A DNA stretch of 64,000 bases from Paenibacillus pabuli (GCF_039831995.1 NZ_JBDOIO010000004.1:1364001-1428000); one strand, 5' to 3'; positions 31,640 through 40,732 are shown, numbered from the stretch's first letter. The notes: generated by a model not told the origin, from the letters alone. Numbers and translations: made by a program.

Positions 31640-31810
31640 ATGAGAATAAAAATTAAAATCAGATGCAAACAGTGCGGAGAGCGGTTTACGCTGCGCGGTA
31701 AAAAAGAAAGAGGGCGGATTGAGACCGGATTTAAGCAGTGTCTGTGTGATAATCGGGATCAATTTGAAATTGAAGAAGACGGCGGTGCGTCATGGATTCA
31801 AATGAACTAA
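31640..31810 (+). CDS. Small zinc-ribbon-like protein
   Basis: Unrecognised 56-residue basic protein. The pattern RCKQCGERF near residues 8-16 (C-x2-C) and QCLCDN near residues 34-39 (C-x-C) suggest a small metal-binding ribbon. The C-terminus is acidic. The frame opens at an ATG at 31613, but CGGGGA lies seven nt before ATG 31640, which is preferred. It sits between prsW and ypeB, the place of sleB in B. subtilis. Function unknown; might be a nucleic-acid-binding regulator, but that is a guess. Confidence 0.6.
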   Translation: MRIKIKIRCKQCGERFTLRGKKERGRIETGFKQCLCDNRDQFEIEEDGGASWIQMN

Positions 31811-31918
31811 ATGGCTCGTAAAGAGTCAAACATTGTGCCGGCTGGAAAACCGATGCATAAGAGGACTTTCTTCGATCCACAATATAGACAGTGGTTTAGA
31901 TGAAAGGAGACTCTACCG

Positions 31919-33265
31919 ATGTATAAACGTTTAAGTTCAGTCATGTTTCCGATATTTGCAGTACTGCTGATCGGTGCCCTTGTTTGGGGATACCAGGAGA
32001 ACCAGGAGAAAAATGCGATCTTGATCAAAGCGGAGAATCAATATCAGCGTGCGTTTCATGATTTGTCCTTCCATATGGACAAGCTGCATTCCGAAATCGG
32101 CAATACACTGGCGGTGAACTCCACTTCCCAAGGGATGCACCGCAAAGGTCTGATGAATGTGTGGCGGCTTACCAGCGAGGCGCAAAATGAAATTAACCAA
32201 TTGCCACTGACGATGCTGCCTTTTAACGAGACGGAGGAATTTCTTTCTCGAATCTCAAACTTTGCTTATCAGGCATCCATGCGTGATCTAACCAATGAAC
32301 CACTAAGTGAGAAGGAAGTGGGCAACCTGAAAAGGCTGTACCAGAATTCCTCCGAGATCACTAAAAACCTGCAGGAAGTCCAGCAAAAAGTACTTTCTGA
32401 CCGCTTGCGCTGGATGGATGCCGAAACGGCTATGGCGACTGAAGAAGAAACGATGGATAACACCATTGTCGATGGATTTCGCACGGTAAACAAAAAAGTA
32501 CAGGAGTATCCTGAACTTGACTGGGGGCCTTCGGTATCCAGCATTTATGCAAAGCGTTCAGTCAAGAAGCTGGATGGCATTCCGGTGTCGAAAGAACAAA
32601 TTCAAAGCAAAGCTGCCGAATTCTCGAATGCGGACAGCAATAAAATCCAGGTTCAGGAGAATGGTAAAGGTACAGATTGGGAGTCCTATACCGCTACGAT
32701 CAATCAAGGCAAAGAAAGCAAATTGATGATGGACTTCACCCGCAATGGGGGCATGCTGATTTCCTACAGTGATACTAGACCGATCGGGGCGAAAAAGGTA
32801 TCGCGTTCCGATGCCATGGCCAAAGCGGATCAATTTCTCGTCAATAAAGGCTACAAAGACATGAAAGCAGTAAACTACGATGAGTACGGTAACTTAGCAA
32901 ATTTAACGTATGTTCGCAAACAAGGGGACACTCTGATCTATCCGGAGAAAATGTCTGTACGTGTTGGTCTGGATACCGGAGAGGTTACAGGCTTTCAGGC
33001 AAGTGATTATGTCTATGAGCATCAGAAACAACGGAAGATTCCGAAAGCGGCTCTTACCGAAGCACAGGCTCGCAAAAAGCTTAATCCTGAATTTGAGGAG
33101 AATTACGCACGTAAATCATTGATTGAGAATGATTACAGCAAGGAAGTATTGTGTTATGAATTCGGTGGACGTATCAACGGTACGAAATACCGAATTTATA
33201 TCAACGCCGATACAGGGCTTGAAGAAGCAGTTGAGGAAATTAAACCCGTGAATGCGACTTCTTAG
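31919..33265 (+). CDS. ypeB: Germination protein YpeB
   Basis: Forespore-made protein required for localisation and stability of the cortex-lytic enzyme SleB. The 448-residue protein has an N-terminal signal-anchor segment (about 9-25, FPIFAVLLIGALVWGYQ), a helical N-terminal domain and C-terminal PepSY-like repeats (VSKEQIQSKAAEF, VSRSDAMAKADQFL and LTEAQARKKLNPEF). GAAAGGAG precedes ATG 31919. In B. subtilis sleB lies directly upstream; here only a small zinc-ribbon gene is found. Full length, followed by a terminator. Confidence 0.95.
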   Translation: MYKRLSSVMFPIFAVLLIGALVWGYQENQEKNAILIKAENQYQRAFHDLSFHMDKLHSEIGNTLAVNSTSQGMHRKGLMNVWRLTSEAQNEINQLPLTMLPFNETEEFLSRISNFAYQASMRDLTNEPLSEKEVGNLKRLYQNSSEITKNLQEVQQKVLSDRLRWMDAETAMATEEETMDNTIVDGFRTVNKKVQEYPELDWGPSVSSIYAKRSVKKLDGIPVSKEQIQSKAAEFSNADSNKIQVQENGKGTDWESYTATINQGKESKLMMDFTRNGGMLISYSDTRPIGAKKVSRSDAMAKADQFLVNKGYKDMKAVNYDEYGNLANLTYVRKQGDTLIYPEKMSVRVGLDTGEVTGFQASDYVYEHQKQRKIPKAALTEAQARKKLNPEFEENYARKSLIENDYSKEVLCYEFGGRINGTKYRIYINADTGLEEAVEEIKPVNATS

Positions 33266-33303
33266 AATCCCAAGGAATAAACAAAACGCAACAAATTTTA
33301 GAG

Positions 33304-33331
33304 GAACAGACCACATCGTGGTCTGTTTTTT
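33304..33331 (+). terminator. Terminator after ypeB
   Basis: AACAGACCAC pairs with GTGGTCTGTT, followed by T's. Perfect stem of ten bp. Confidence 0.9.
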
Positions 33332-33410
33332 GTTATCCGCTATGAGAAAGGTCATGGTATAATAGTCCTTGTACATATGATGATTAATAGCTAAGGTGGC
33401 GGTGAATAGC

Positions 33411-34064
33411 TTGTATCCAAAAATTAATGAAATTTTACACATCCAAATTGCCTCACCCGATGAAAAAGAAGAGAGCAAGGAGTACAAATCCCGTATAGCG
33501 GACATGGATGATCACAGCTTTTTGATTGAAGTGCCTATGCAACAAGGTAGCAGTCGTTTAAAAAGATTGTACTTCGGCGAAGAATTGTCCATCTCTTATA
33601 TCACTGAAGACGGCGTCAGACATTACTTCAACACGTACGTGACCGGATTTGAAGAAGATGTGGTAAGACTAGTGCGTATACGCAAGCCGCTGCCTGACGA
33701 TATCTCTAAAATACAGCGACGCAGCTTCCTGCGTGTTCATGCAAATCTTGAATTAGCCATTCAAGCCGAAGACCTGACTCGTGCGGTGGGATTGACCGAG
33801 GATATAGGTGGCGGGGGATTATCTATCTATGGAGAACCAAACTTCCCGATCGCGGAAGGACAAAAATTGAATTGCTGGCTGCTTGTTCCCTACCGGAATT
33901 CCACGATTGAACATGTGGCTTTCGAAGCGGAAGTCGTTCGCATCAAAACCCTGGAGTCTGGCAGACAGCTCTGCATGTTGAAGTTTACCCAAATTACAGA
34001 TTCGGAGCGTCAGAAAATCATTAAGTTTTGCTTTGAGCGGCAGTTGGATTATCGAACGAGGTAA
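33411..34064 (+). CDS. ypfA: PilZ-domain flagellar brake protein (YpfA/MotI, YcgR-like)
   Basis: Cyclic-di-GMP receptor that slows the flagellar motor in B. subtilis. The 217-residue protein has a YcgR-like N-terminal domain (1-90) and a PilZ domain with QRRSFLRV near residue 100 and DIGGGGLSI near 131, the two c-di-GMP binding motifs. The second motif has G where S is more frequent (D-x-S-x-x-G). Start choice: TTG 33411, 11 nt after AAGGTGG; GTG 33396 and GTG 33402 overlap the ribosome site. Followed by ypfB as in Bacillus. A TATAAT at 33358-33363 may be its promoter. Confidence 0.9.
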   Translation: MYPKINEILHIQIASPDEKEESKEYKSRIADMDDHSFLIEVPMQQGSSRLKRLYFGEELSISYITEDGVRHYFNTYVTGFEEDVVRLVRIRKPLPDDISKIQRRSFLRVHANLELAIQAEDLTRAVGLTEDIGGGGLSIYGEPNFPIAEGQKLNCWLLVPYRNSTIEHVAFEAEVVRIKTLESGRQLCMLKFTQITDSERQKIIKFCFERQLDYRTR

Positions 34065-34132
34065 GGATACTCTTTTTGAATAAAAAGGAAATGCGGCGGG
34101 AACCGTAATGGGAAAAGCGGAGGTGTTTGGGT

Positions 34133-34357
34133 ATGAATCACCGACGTACATCCCAAAGATACGAGCGTCTTTACTACGTGTTTTCCAAACGGATGGAAAG
34201 AAGGCTTCTTCAACTAATTTCTGTTTTGTTCTTGTTGTTGGTGGTTTACCAATTGCTGCTTCAGGTTCCCTATTTCAAACGAAATGTGACCCAGATCGAC
34301 CGAATGGAGGGAACACCAATTCATATGAAGCTTTCAACGGAAAAGGAACATTACTGA
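34133..34357 (+). CDS. ypfB: YpfB-family small membrane protein
   Basis: Small protein of unknown function (74 residues) with one membrane segment near residues 26-46 (LLQLISVLFLLLVVYQLLL), a basic N-terminus and a hydrophilic C-terminus. Same size and position as YpfB, between the PilZ gene and cmk. GGAGGT (34119-34124) precedes ATG 34133. The short gap to cmk contains a good promoter. Confidence 0.75.
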   Translation: MNHRRTSQRYERLYYVFSKRMERRLLQLISVLFLLLVVYQLLLQVPYFKRNVTQIDRMEGTPIHMKLSTEKEHY

Positions 34358-34368
34358 ATTGGCTGTTT

Positions 34369-34397
34369 TTGCATCCATGTGTATAGTGTGGTATAAT
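34369..34397 (+). promoter_or_regulatory. Promoter upstream of cmk
   Basis: TTGCAT (34369-34374) and a perfect TATAAT (34392-34397) are spaced by exactly 17 nt. It overlaps the end of ypfB and would drive cmk, plsC and perhaps rpsA. Confidence 0.65.
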
Positions 34398-34460
34398 TTT
34401 CACGATGCAGGCAATGCCTGTTTTTTTATTGAGGCTTATCGTTTGAGGAGGAATGCCCCG

Positions 34461-35165
34461 TTGGCAAGCCAGAACACATCAGAGAACGGGAAGATGAACG
34501 TTGCAATTGACGGACCTGCTGGTGCCGGGAAAAGCACCGTGGCCCGATTGGTTGCAGAGGCGCTCGGGTATATTTACGTCGATACTGGCGCAATGTACCG
34601 TGCGGTAACCCTACACATGATTCGGAAAGGGATTTCTCCGGATAATGTAACAGAGGTGCTTCAAGAAGCCCACAAACTGGTCATTGATTTACAGCCGGAC
34701 CCGGGCGGACAGAAAGTGTTCTGTAACGGGGAAGATGTTACCTCGGAAATCCGCTCCCGTGAAGTTACGGGGATCGTGTCCCGATATGCGCAAATCGAGG
34801 GGCTGCGTTCGCAATTAGTGGATACTCAGCGGCAAATGGCTTTGCGCAAGGGCGTCGTCATGGATGGACGCGATATCGGAACGACAGTATTGCCCGATGC
34901 GGAAGTGAAAATCTTCATGACTGCCAGTGTGGAAGAGCGCGCACTTCGCCGCTTCAAAGAACTGGACCCCTCTGAAGGACTGACGTTAATGCAATTAGAG
35001 CGAGACATTGCCACACGTGACAAATTGGATGAAGAGCGGGAGATATCCCCACTTCGCTGTGCCGAGGACGCAACCGTTCTTGATACAACCAAGATGAGTA
35101 TTCATGAAGTGGTTGACAAAATCGTATCTTATTGCACAATGGTCAGAGGAGAGGTTGGTCTATGA
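34461..35165 (+). CDS. cmk: Cytidylate kinase
   Basis: Phosphorylates CMP and dCMP to the diphosphates. The 234-residue protein has the P-loop IDGPAGAGKSTVAR near residues 16-29, the substrate motif YVDTGAMYRA and MDGRDIGTTVLPDA. A TTG at 34461 follows GAGGAGG with nine nt spacing and gives a short extra N-terminus before MNVAIDG; ATG 34494 would give the classical start but has no clear ribosome site. It overlaps plsC by ATGA. Normal length. Confidence 0.96.
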   Translation: MASQNTSENGKMNVAIDGPAGAGKSTVARLVAEALGYIYVDTGAMYRAVTLHMIRKGISPDNVTEVLQEAHKLVIDLQPDPGGQKVFCNGEDVTSEIRSREVTGIVSRYAQIEGLRSQLVDTQRQMALRKGVVMDGRDIGTTVLPDAEVKIFMTASVEERALRRFKELDPSEGLTLMQLERDIATRDKLDEEREISPLRCAEDATVLDTTKMSIHEVVDKIVSYCTMVRGEVGL

Positions 35166-35749
35166 TTTACACATTTTGCAGCACATTACTGCGGATCATT
35201 TACACCATTCTTTTCCGCCTGGAAGCAGTTGGACGGGAGAATATCCCGCAAGAGGGCGGCGTACTTTTATGTTCCAATCATATCAGTAACTTTGATCCTC
35301 CAACGGTAGGTATTAAAATTCGCCGGCAGGTACGCTTTATGGCCAAAAGTGAATTGTTCGATGTTCCGGTATTGGGCAAGATCATTAAGGCTGTGGGCGC
35401 GTTTCCCGTTAAGCGTGGGGGCGTTAGCAAGGAATCCATCAAAACTTCACTAAACATTTTGCGTAACGGTGAAGTACTCGGCATATTCCCATCCGGGAGC
35501 CGGCACAACGATGGAGGCATCGGCAAAAAAGGTGCAGCGAGCTTCGCTCTTCGGAGTGGTGCCACCGTTATCCCTACTGCTATTATCGGCAACTACAAGC
35601 TTTTTCGTAAGATGAAAGTTGTGTATGGAGCACCGGTGAATTTGGACGAGTTTAAGGAAGATCCTTCCGGTGATGCACTGGAAAGAGCAACTGAAAAGAT
35701 TATGTCCAAAATTAATGAAATGGTGAAAACGGGCGTACCGAGCAAATAA
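35162..35749 (+). CDS. plsC: 1-acyl-sn-glycerol-3-phosphate acyltransferase
   Basis: Adds the second acyl chain to lysophosphatidic acid to form phosphatidic acid at the membrane. The 195-residue protein has an N-terminal hydrophobic segment and the acyltransferase blocks CSNHISNFDPP (NHX4D, residues near 42) and KRGGVS. Block III, normally FPEGTRS, reads FPSGSRH, so the conserved glutamate is a serine. ATG 35162 overlaps the cmk stop, with AGAGGAGAGG upstream. The cmk-plsC-rpsA order is common in Paenibacillus and related genomes. Confidence 0.92.
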   Translation: MIYTFCSTLLRIIYTILFRLEAVGRENIPQEGGVLLCSNHISNFDPPTVGIKIRRQVRFMAKSELFDVPVLGKIIKAVGAFPVKRGGVSKESIKTSLNILRNGEVLGIFPSGSRHNDGGIGKKGAASFALRSGATVIPTAIIGNYKLFRKMKVVYGAPVNLDEFKEDPSGDALERATEKIMSKINEMVKTGVPSK

Positions 35750-35894
35750 TTTGCTCTTCGCCGAAAGTCTGAATGCATGTTTCCATTTTTTTGAGGGAAA
35801 CTAATCCGAGCCATTCAGCGTTGAAAGTGTTTTGAACTCTGCTATAGGCAGGTTTGAATATAATGGGGTTTTTGAATTGAGGAGGGTATTTGAC

Positions 35895-37109
35895 ATGTCG
35901 GAAGAAATGAAAAATCAAGAAGCAACCCAAGATGAGTTGGATCAATTCGTTTCCTTGAAAAAAGGAGATACCGTAAAAGGAACCATCGTCAAATTGGAAG
36001 ATAACCAAGCCTATGTGAGCATTGGATATAAATATGACGGTGTAATTCCAATTCGCGAACTGTCCTCATTGCATGTTGACAGCGCGTCTGATGCAGTAGA
36101 AGTTGGACAAGAAGTTGAAGCTAAAGTACTTAGCATCGACGATGAGAAAGAAAAACTCGTTTTGTCCAAACGTGCAATCGACAGCGAAAACGCTTGGGAT
36201 CAATTGCAAAAGCATTTTGAAGACCAAGATGTATTCGAAGTTGTTGTAGCTGATGTGGTAAAAGGCGGTCTGGTAGCAGACGTGGGCGTACGCGGATTTA
36301 TCCCGGCTTCCATGGTTGAGCGCCATTTCGTAGAAGACTTCAGTGACTACAAAGGACGCACACTGCGCGTTAAAGTGAAAGAGATCGATCGTGAGAACAA
36401 CAAAGTGATCCTTTCCCAAAAAGACGTTCTGGAGCAAGAATTCGAAGCTAACAAAGCTGAGGTTATGGCTGGTCTGCAAGAAGGCCAAGTTATCGAAGGT
36501 ACAGTACAACGTTTGACTCAATTTGGTGCATTCGTTGATGTAGGCGGAGTTGACGGTCTGGTTCACGTTTCCGAGCTCGCTTGGACTCATGTGGACAAAC
36601 CATCCGACGTCCTTTCCGAAGGTGACAAAGTCAGCGTTAAAGTGCTGAAGGTTGACCCTGAAAAAGGTAAAATCAGCCTGAGCATGAAAGCTGTTCAACC
36701 AGGACCATGGGAAACAGCTGGCGAGAAATTCAACACTAGCGATATCGTAACAGGTGTTGTAAAACGTCTGGTTGATTTCGGTGCATTTGTTGAAATCGCT
36801 CCTGGTGTTGAGGGACTTGTGCACATCTCACAAATCTCCCACAAACACATCGGCACTCCACACGAAGTGTTGAAAGAAGGTCAGGAAGTTCAAGTTAAGA
36901 TTCTCGACATGAACCCTGCTGAGCAACGTGTAAGCCTGAGCATCAAAGAAACAGAAGAAGCTCCTGCCCAAGCGCCAAAAGCTGAAAGACCTGCTAGAAA
37001 CAACGCTCCGCGTGAAGAAATCAACAACCCGAACGTTTCCTTGAGCAATCAAGGTATGAGTATCACACTTGGCGAACGTTTCGGTGATAAACTCAGCAAA
37101 TTCAAATAA
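35895..37109 (+). CDS. rpsA: 30S ribosomal protein S1 homologue
   Basis: RNA-binding protein with four S1 domains, equivalent to YpfD of B. subtilis; helps mRNA binding by the ribosome in Gram-negatives, less clear in Firmicutes. The 404-residue sequence has repeats starting near residues 21, 107, 193 and 278 (GDTVKGTIVKLEDNQAYVSI, then VFEVVVADVVKGGLVADV, GQVIEGTVQRLTQFGAFVDV and SDIVTGVVKRLVDFGAFVEI), and a low-complexity tail. GAGGAGGG precedes ATG 35895; earlier in-frame ATG at 35832 is not supported. A TATAAT at 35859-35864 may mark its promoter. Confidence 0.95.
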   Translation: MSEEMKNQEATQDELDQFVSLKKGDTVKGTIVKLEDNQAYVSIGYKYDGVIPIRELSSLHVDSASDAVEVGQEVEAKVLSIDDEKEKLVLSKRAIDSENAWDQLQKHFEDQDVFEVVVADVVKGGLVADVGVRGFIPASMVERHFVEDFSDYKGRTLRVKVKEIDRENNKVILSQKDVLEQEFEANKAEVMAGLQEGQVIEGTVQRLTQFGAFVDVGGVDGLVHVSELAWTHVDKPSDVLSEGDKVSVKVLKVDPEKGKISLSMKAVQPGPWETAGEKFNTSDIVTGVVKRLVDFGAFVEIAPGVEGLVHISQISHKHIGTPHEVLKEGQEVQVKILDMNPAEQRVSLSIKETEEAPAQAPKAERPARNNAPREEINNPNVSLSNQGMSITLGERFGDKLSKFK

Positions 37110-37166
37110 GTTATTCATGCATGGTTCTTAGTTATACTGCATATTTTGCTGAACAATAAAAGCAAG

Positions 37167-37204
37167 ATCGGCGAGCCCCAGCGGGTTCGCCGATTGTTGT
37201 TATT
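37167..37204 (+). terminator. Possible terminator after rpsA
   Basis: A stem ATCGGCGA(GCCC)/(GGG)TTCGCCGAT of about 12 bp is followed by TTGTTGTTATT, a poor T run. Confidence 0.6.
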
Positions 37205-37292
37205 GTGAGCATTCTTGGCATGAAAGGTTAGCCAAGACATGTGTTTTTTGCTATGATGAGTAACGTAAGTATGGACAGGAGGAGTGGAATGT

Positions 37293-38615
37293 ATGGCAAG
37301 ACCCGTTGTGGCAATTGTCGGGCGACCGAACGTGGGTAAATCCACTATTTTTAATCGGATTATCGGCGACAGACTGGCCATTGTGGAAGACAAGCCGGGT
37401 ATTACCCGTGACCGGATCTACGGAATCGGTGAATGGAACGGTAAACCATTCAGTATTATCGATACAGGTGGTATCGAAATCGACGGCGAGGATGTCATTC
37501 TTAAATCAATTCGGATGCAGGCAGAGCTCGCCATTGAAGAAGCGGATGTTATTGTATTCATGTGTGATGCAAAAGCAGGAATTACGCAATCTGACGAAGA
37601 AGTCGCAGAGATGTTGTACCGCTCAGGCAAGCCCATTGTTGTAGCCGTTAACAAAGTGGATAATATTGGGCGCAGTGAGCTCATTTATGAGTTTTATGGA
37701 TTTGGATTCGGTGATCCCATCGGTGTATCCGGAAGTCATGGTACAGGTATAGGTGATTTGCTGGATGCCATCGTTGAAAAACTGCCGGAACTTGTGGAAG
37801 AGACATACGATGAAGATGTCATCCGTGTTGCTCTAATCGGACGTCCAAACGTAGGTAAATCTTCATTGGTGAATGCCATTTTGGGTGAGGAACGTGTTAT
37901 CGTTAGTGATGTGGCTGGAACGACGCGCGATGCCATCGATACACCGTTCGAAAAAGATGGGCAGCGTTACGTGCTGATTGATACAGCAGGTATGCGTAAA
38001 CGTGGTAAAGTGTATGAAACTACCGAGAAATACAGTGTTATGCGTGCTATGCGTGCCATTGAACGTGCTGATGTCGTTTTGATCGTAATTAACGGTGAGG
38101 AAGGCATCATTGAACAGGACAAGCATATTGCAGGTTATGCATTTGAAGCTGGTAAAGCTTCCTTGTTCGTTGTGAATAAGTGGGACGTGGTTGATAAAAC
38201 GGATAAAACGATGAATGAGTTTGAGAAAAAAATTCGGGATCACTTCCTGTTTATGACTTATGCTCCCGTAGTCTTTTTGTCAGCCAAAACGAAACAACGC
38301 TTACAAAAATTGCTTCCTGTGGTAACACGTGTAGCTCAGCAGCATTCAATGCGTGTTCAGACGCACTTGCTTAATGATGTTGTATCGGATGCAGTGGCTA
38401 TTAATCCGCCGCCTACAGACAAAGGACGCAGAATGCGGATTAACTACGTGACACAGGTTGCTGTTAAACCGCCCACCATGGTTATTTTTGTAAACGATCC
38501 GGAATTGATGCACTTCTCTTATGAGCGTTACCTGGAGAATAAAATCCGCGGAGCGTTTGATTTTGAAGGTACGCCAATTCGCATATTTACTCGGAGGAAG
38601 TCCGACGAAGGTTAG
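37293..38615 (+). CDS. der: Ribosome-associated GTPase Der (EngA)
   Basis: Essential GTPase for 50S subunit maturation. The 440-residue protein has two tandem G domains, with P-loops GRPNVGKST near residue 10 and GRPNVGKSS near residue 184, switch motifs DTGGI and DTAGM, and NKVD and NKWD base-recognition motifs, followed by the KH-like C-terminal domain. GGAGGAG (37278-37284) supports ATG 37293 rather than GTG 37284, which overlaps the ribosome site. It is followed closely by plsY, separated by 11 nt. Confidence 0.97.
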   Translation: MARPVVAIVGRPNVGKSTIFNRIIGDRLAIVEDKPGITRDRIYGIGEWNGKPFSIIDTGGIEIDGEDVILKSIRMQAELAIEEADVIVFMCDAKAGITQSDEEVAEMLYRSGKPIVVAVNKVDNIGRSELIYEFYGFGFGDPIGVSGSHGTGIGDLLDAIVEKLPELVEETYDEDVIRVALIGRPNVGKSSLVNAILGEERVIVSDVAGTTRDAIDTPFEKDGQRYVLIDTAGMRKRGKVYETTEKYSVMRAMRAIERADVVLIVINGEEGIIEQDKHIAGYAFEAGKASLFVVNKWDVVDKTDKTMNEFEKKIRDHFLFMTYAPVVFLSAKTKQRLQKLLPVVTRVAQQHSMRVQTHLLNDVVSDAVAINPPPTDKGRRMRINYVTQVAVKPPTMVIFVNDPELMHFSYERYLENKIRGAFDFEGTPIRIFTRRKSDEG

Positions 38616-38626
38616 GGGAGAAGTTT

Positions 38627-39250
38627 GTGATTTTACCAATCGCAGCGATTGTACTGAGCTATTTACTCGGTTCAATCAGCTTTAGTGTCCTCCTTGCAAA
38701 GGCAATACGGGGGATCGACATTCGTCAGCATGGCAGCGGAAACGCAGGTGCTACCAATACATTGCGAATATTGGGTAAAGGCCCGGCTATTCTTGTCCTG
38801 CTCCTGGATGTCCTTAAAGGGATTGCAGCTGTATGGATTGGAGTGTGGCTCAGTGACGGTTCCGAGTGGATCCCTGCAATTTGTGGTATAGCAGCGATTG
38901 CAGGACATAACTGGCCGCTCTACTTCCGATTCCGTGGGGGAAAAGGAATTGCAACAGCAATTGGCGTACTCGCTACTCTTGCCATCGTTCCTGCAGTATC
39001 TGCCGGAATTATTGCAATCCTGTCCATCGTTTTGACACGTTACGTTTCACTGGGTTCTCTTATTTTCGTGGCTTTAACACCGATCTTCATCCTAGTGTTC
39101 CCGGGATATTCCATGAATTTATTCTGGGGAAGTCTGATTATTTGTCTGTTTGCTTTTTGGAGACATCGCACCAACATTGCGAAGCTTGCCAGTGGACAGG
39201 AAAATAAATTAGGATCGAACAAACCTGGGGGTGGAAAACGCGTTGTCTAA
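38627..39250 (+). CDS. plsY: Glycerol-3-phosphate acyltransferase PlsY
   Basis: Integral membrane enzyme that uses acyl-phosphate to acylate glycerol 3-phosphate, the first step of phospholipid synthesis. The 207-residue protein has about five membrane segments and the family motifs GSISFSVLLAK, GSGNAGATNTLRILGK, GHNWPLYFRFRGGKGIAT. GTG start at 38627 follows AGGGGAG. It overlaps the gpsA start by eight nt, giving an operon der-plsY-gpsA that joins acyl and glycerol-phosphate supply. Confidence 0.95.
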   Translation: MILPIAAIVLSYLLGSISFSVLLAKAIRGIDIRQHGSGNAGATNTLRILGKGPAILVLLLDVLKGIAAVWIGVWLSDGSEWIPAICGIAAIAGHNWPLYFRFRGGKGIATAIGVLATLAIVPAVSAGIIAILSIVLTRYVSLGSLIFVALTPIFILVFPGYSMNLFWGSLIICLFAFWRHRTNIAKLASGQENKLGSNKPGGGKRVV

Positions 39251-40283
39251 AAAAGTTGCCGTCCTGGTCGCAGGCAGTTGGGGGACCGCTCTCGCAAGTG
39301 TGCTGGCCGCCAATGGGCTGGAAGTGACGATGTGGACACGTGGTGAAGAGCAGGCCGCCGAAATTAACAACCAGCATCGGAACAGTCGTTTTCTTCCTGG
39401 TGCAGAGTTATCAACCCGCATTCAGGCCACGACAAATATGGGGGATGCGGTTCAGGGTGCTTCGGCTGTTTTAATTGTTGCGCCTTCCTCAGCCATGCGG
39501 TCGGTAGTCAACCAACTCAAGGCGTATTATACGCCCGACATGTTAATAATTCATGCAACCAAAGGATTTGAAACGGAAAGTCTCAAACGGATGTCGACGG
39601 TGATCTCCGAGGAACTTGAGTGCGAAGAAGGGCATATCGTTGTACTTTCGGGTCCGAGTCATGCTGAAGAAGTGGTCAAACGCTGTCCTACAACGGTGGT
39701 TGTGGCTTCACTGGACAAAGCTGCAGCAGATGCCGCTCAGGCATTATTCATGAATGCCTATTTCCGTGTGTATACGAATCGGGATATGCTTGGCGTGGAG
39801 TTGGCAGGTGCTTTTAAAAATATTATCGCACTTGGGGCAGGGATGTCGGATGGCCTGGACTTCGGAGATAATGCAAAAGCAGCTCTATTGACTCGCGGTT
39901 TGGCAGAAATCACACGGATTGGCGTGGAGATGGGAGCAAACCCGCTTACGTTTTCGGGCCTCGCAGGAATCGGTGACTTGGTCGTTACCGCGACGAGCCA
40001 ACATAGCCGTAACTGGCGGGCGGGTTCCATGCTGGGGCAGGGACAAAAGCTTGAGGATGTGCTGAATTCCATGGGAATGGTGGTAGAAGGAATTCGTACG
40101 ACAAAAGCAGCCTATTTTATCTCTCAAAAATACGGGGTGCAGATGCCGATTGCGGATCAACTGTACCATGTTCTCTTTCAGAATCGTGAGCCGCGTGATG
40201 CTGTTGAGGCACTTATGGGCCGAGATCCCAAGACCGAAATGGAAGTTATGAAACTGGAAACATGGGAGCAGTGGCATTCCTGA
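39243..40283 (+). CDS. gpsA: NAD(P)-dependent glycerol-3-phosphate dehydrogenase
   Basis: Reduces dihydroxyacetone phosphate to sn-glycerol 3-phosphate for phospholipids. The 346-residue protein has the Rossmann motif, the GPSHAEEV substrate motif, the catalytic lysine in ELAGAFKNIIALGAG and GLAGIGDLVVT. The dinucleotide motif reads VLVAGSWGTALA, so the first glycine of GxGxxG is a valine. TTG 39243 sits nine nt after GGGGGTGG; GTG 39231 is inside that ribosome site. It overlaps plsY, and in B. subtilis gpsA sits at the same place. Confidence 0.94.
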   Translation: MSKKVAVLVAGSWGTALASVLAANGLEVTMWTRGEEQAAEINNQHRNSRFLPGAELSTRIQATTNMGDAVQGASAVLIVAPSSAMRSVVNQLKAYYTPDMLIIHATKGFETESLKRMSTVISEELECEEGHIVVLSGPSHAEEVVKRCPTTVVVASLDKAAADAAQALFMNAYFRVYTNRDMLGVELAGAFKNIIALGAGMSDGLDFGDNAKAALLTRGLAEITRIGVEMGANPLTFSGLAGIGDLVVTATSQHSRNWRAGSMLGQGQKLEDVLNSMGMVVEGIRTTKAAYFISQKYGVQMPIADQLYHVLFQNREPRDAVEALMGRDPKTEMEVMKLETWEQWHS

Positions 40284-40383
40284 TTCACGATTGCTTCACT
40301 CACTTGAGATCAAGAAGCTTATTCACCTTTTCACTGGTACACTCATACTATACACATGAGTATTGCCGGAGGAGGGGAGACGA

Positions 40384-40659
40384 ATGGGTAACAACATTTC
40401 TAAGGATGCACTGAAAGCGATCAACAAAAAAACGGGCAAAACAATTACAGAAGGTGCTGTCAAGAAATTGGCGAGCACAGTAAAACCGTCCACCATGCAG
40501 AATGAAGCTCAGTTGCGCCAATTGATCAAACAAGTATCGGCCATGGCGAAAGTTCCGGTATCTGAAGATACGGTTCAGGATATTGTAAGTGCGGTCAAAA
40601 AGAGCGGACTGAATCCAAACAGTATGGAGTCATTAATGAAAATGATGATGAAAAAATAA
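40384..40659 (+). CDS. Stage VI sporulation protein F (SpoVIF) family
   Basis: Small protein of the SpoVIF type, made in sporulation and needed for spore coat assembly in Bacillus through GerE and late coat genes. The 91-residue sequence is helical and basic, starting MGNNISKDALKAINKKTGK, with VPVSEDTVQDIVSAVKKS near residues 57-74 and ending with methionine-lysine-rich MKMMMKK. GGAGGAGGGGAG precedes ATG 40384. Family assignment is from sequence character and context next to gpsA and spoIVA; moderate certainty. Confidence 0.7.
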   Translation: MGNNISKDALKAINKKTGKTITEGAVKKLASTVKPSTMQNEAQLRQLIKQVSAMAKVPVSEDTVQDIVSAVKKSGLNPNSMESLMKMMMKK

Positions 40660-40703
40660 TAGATCGTTTTGCATCTGCAAGTGGGTATGTAAGATAAAAA
40701 GAT

Positions 40704-40732
40704 GAGTCAGCTGTTGCTGGCTTTCTTTTTGT
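40704..40732 (+). terminator. Terminator after the SpoVIF-like gene
   Basis: GTCAGC pairs with GCTGGC around TGTT; a T-rich tract (TTTCTTTTTGTCTTTTTTTT) follows. Confidence 0.7.

Noticed and set aside
31811..31918. Riboswitch-like sequence before ypeB
   Set aside because: Some pairing is possible, but no known consensus was matched and no expression platform is visible.
36066..36824. 252-codon minus-strand frame opposite rpsA
   Set aside because: Phenylalanine-rich shadow of lysine/glutamate codons in rpsA; no ribosome site.
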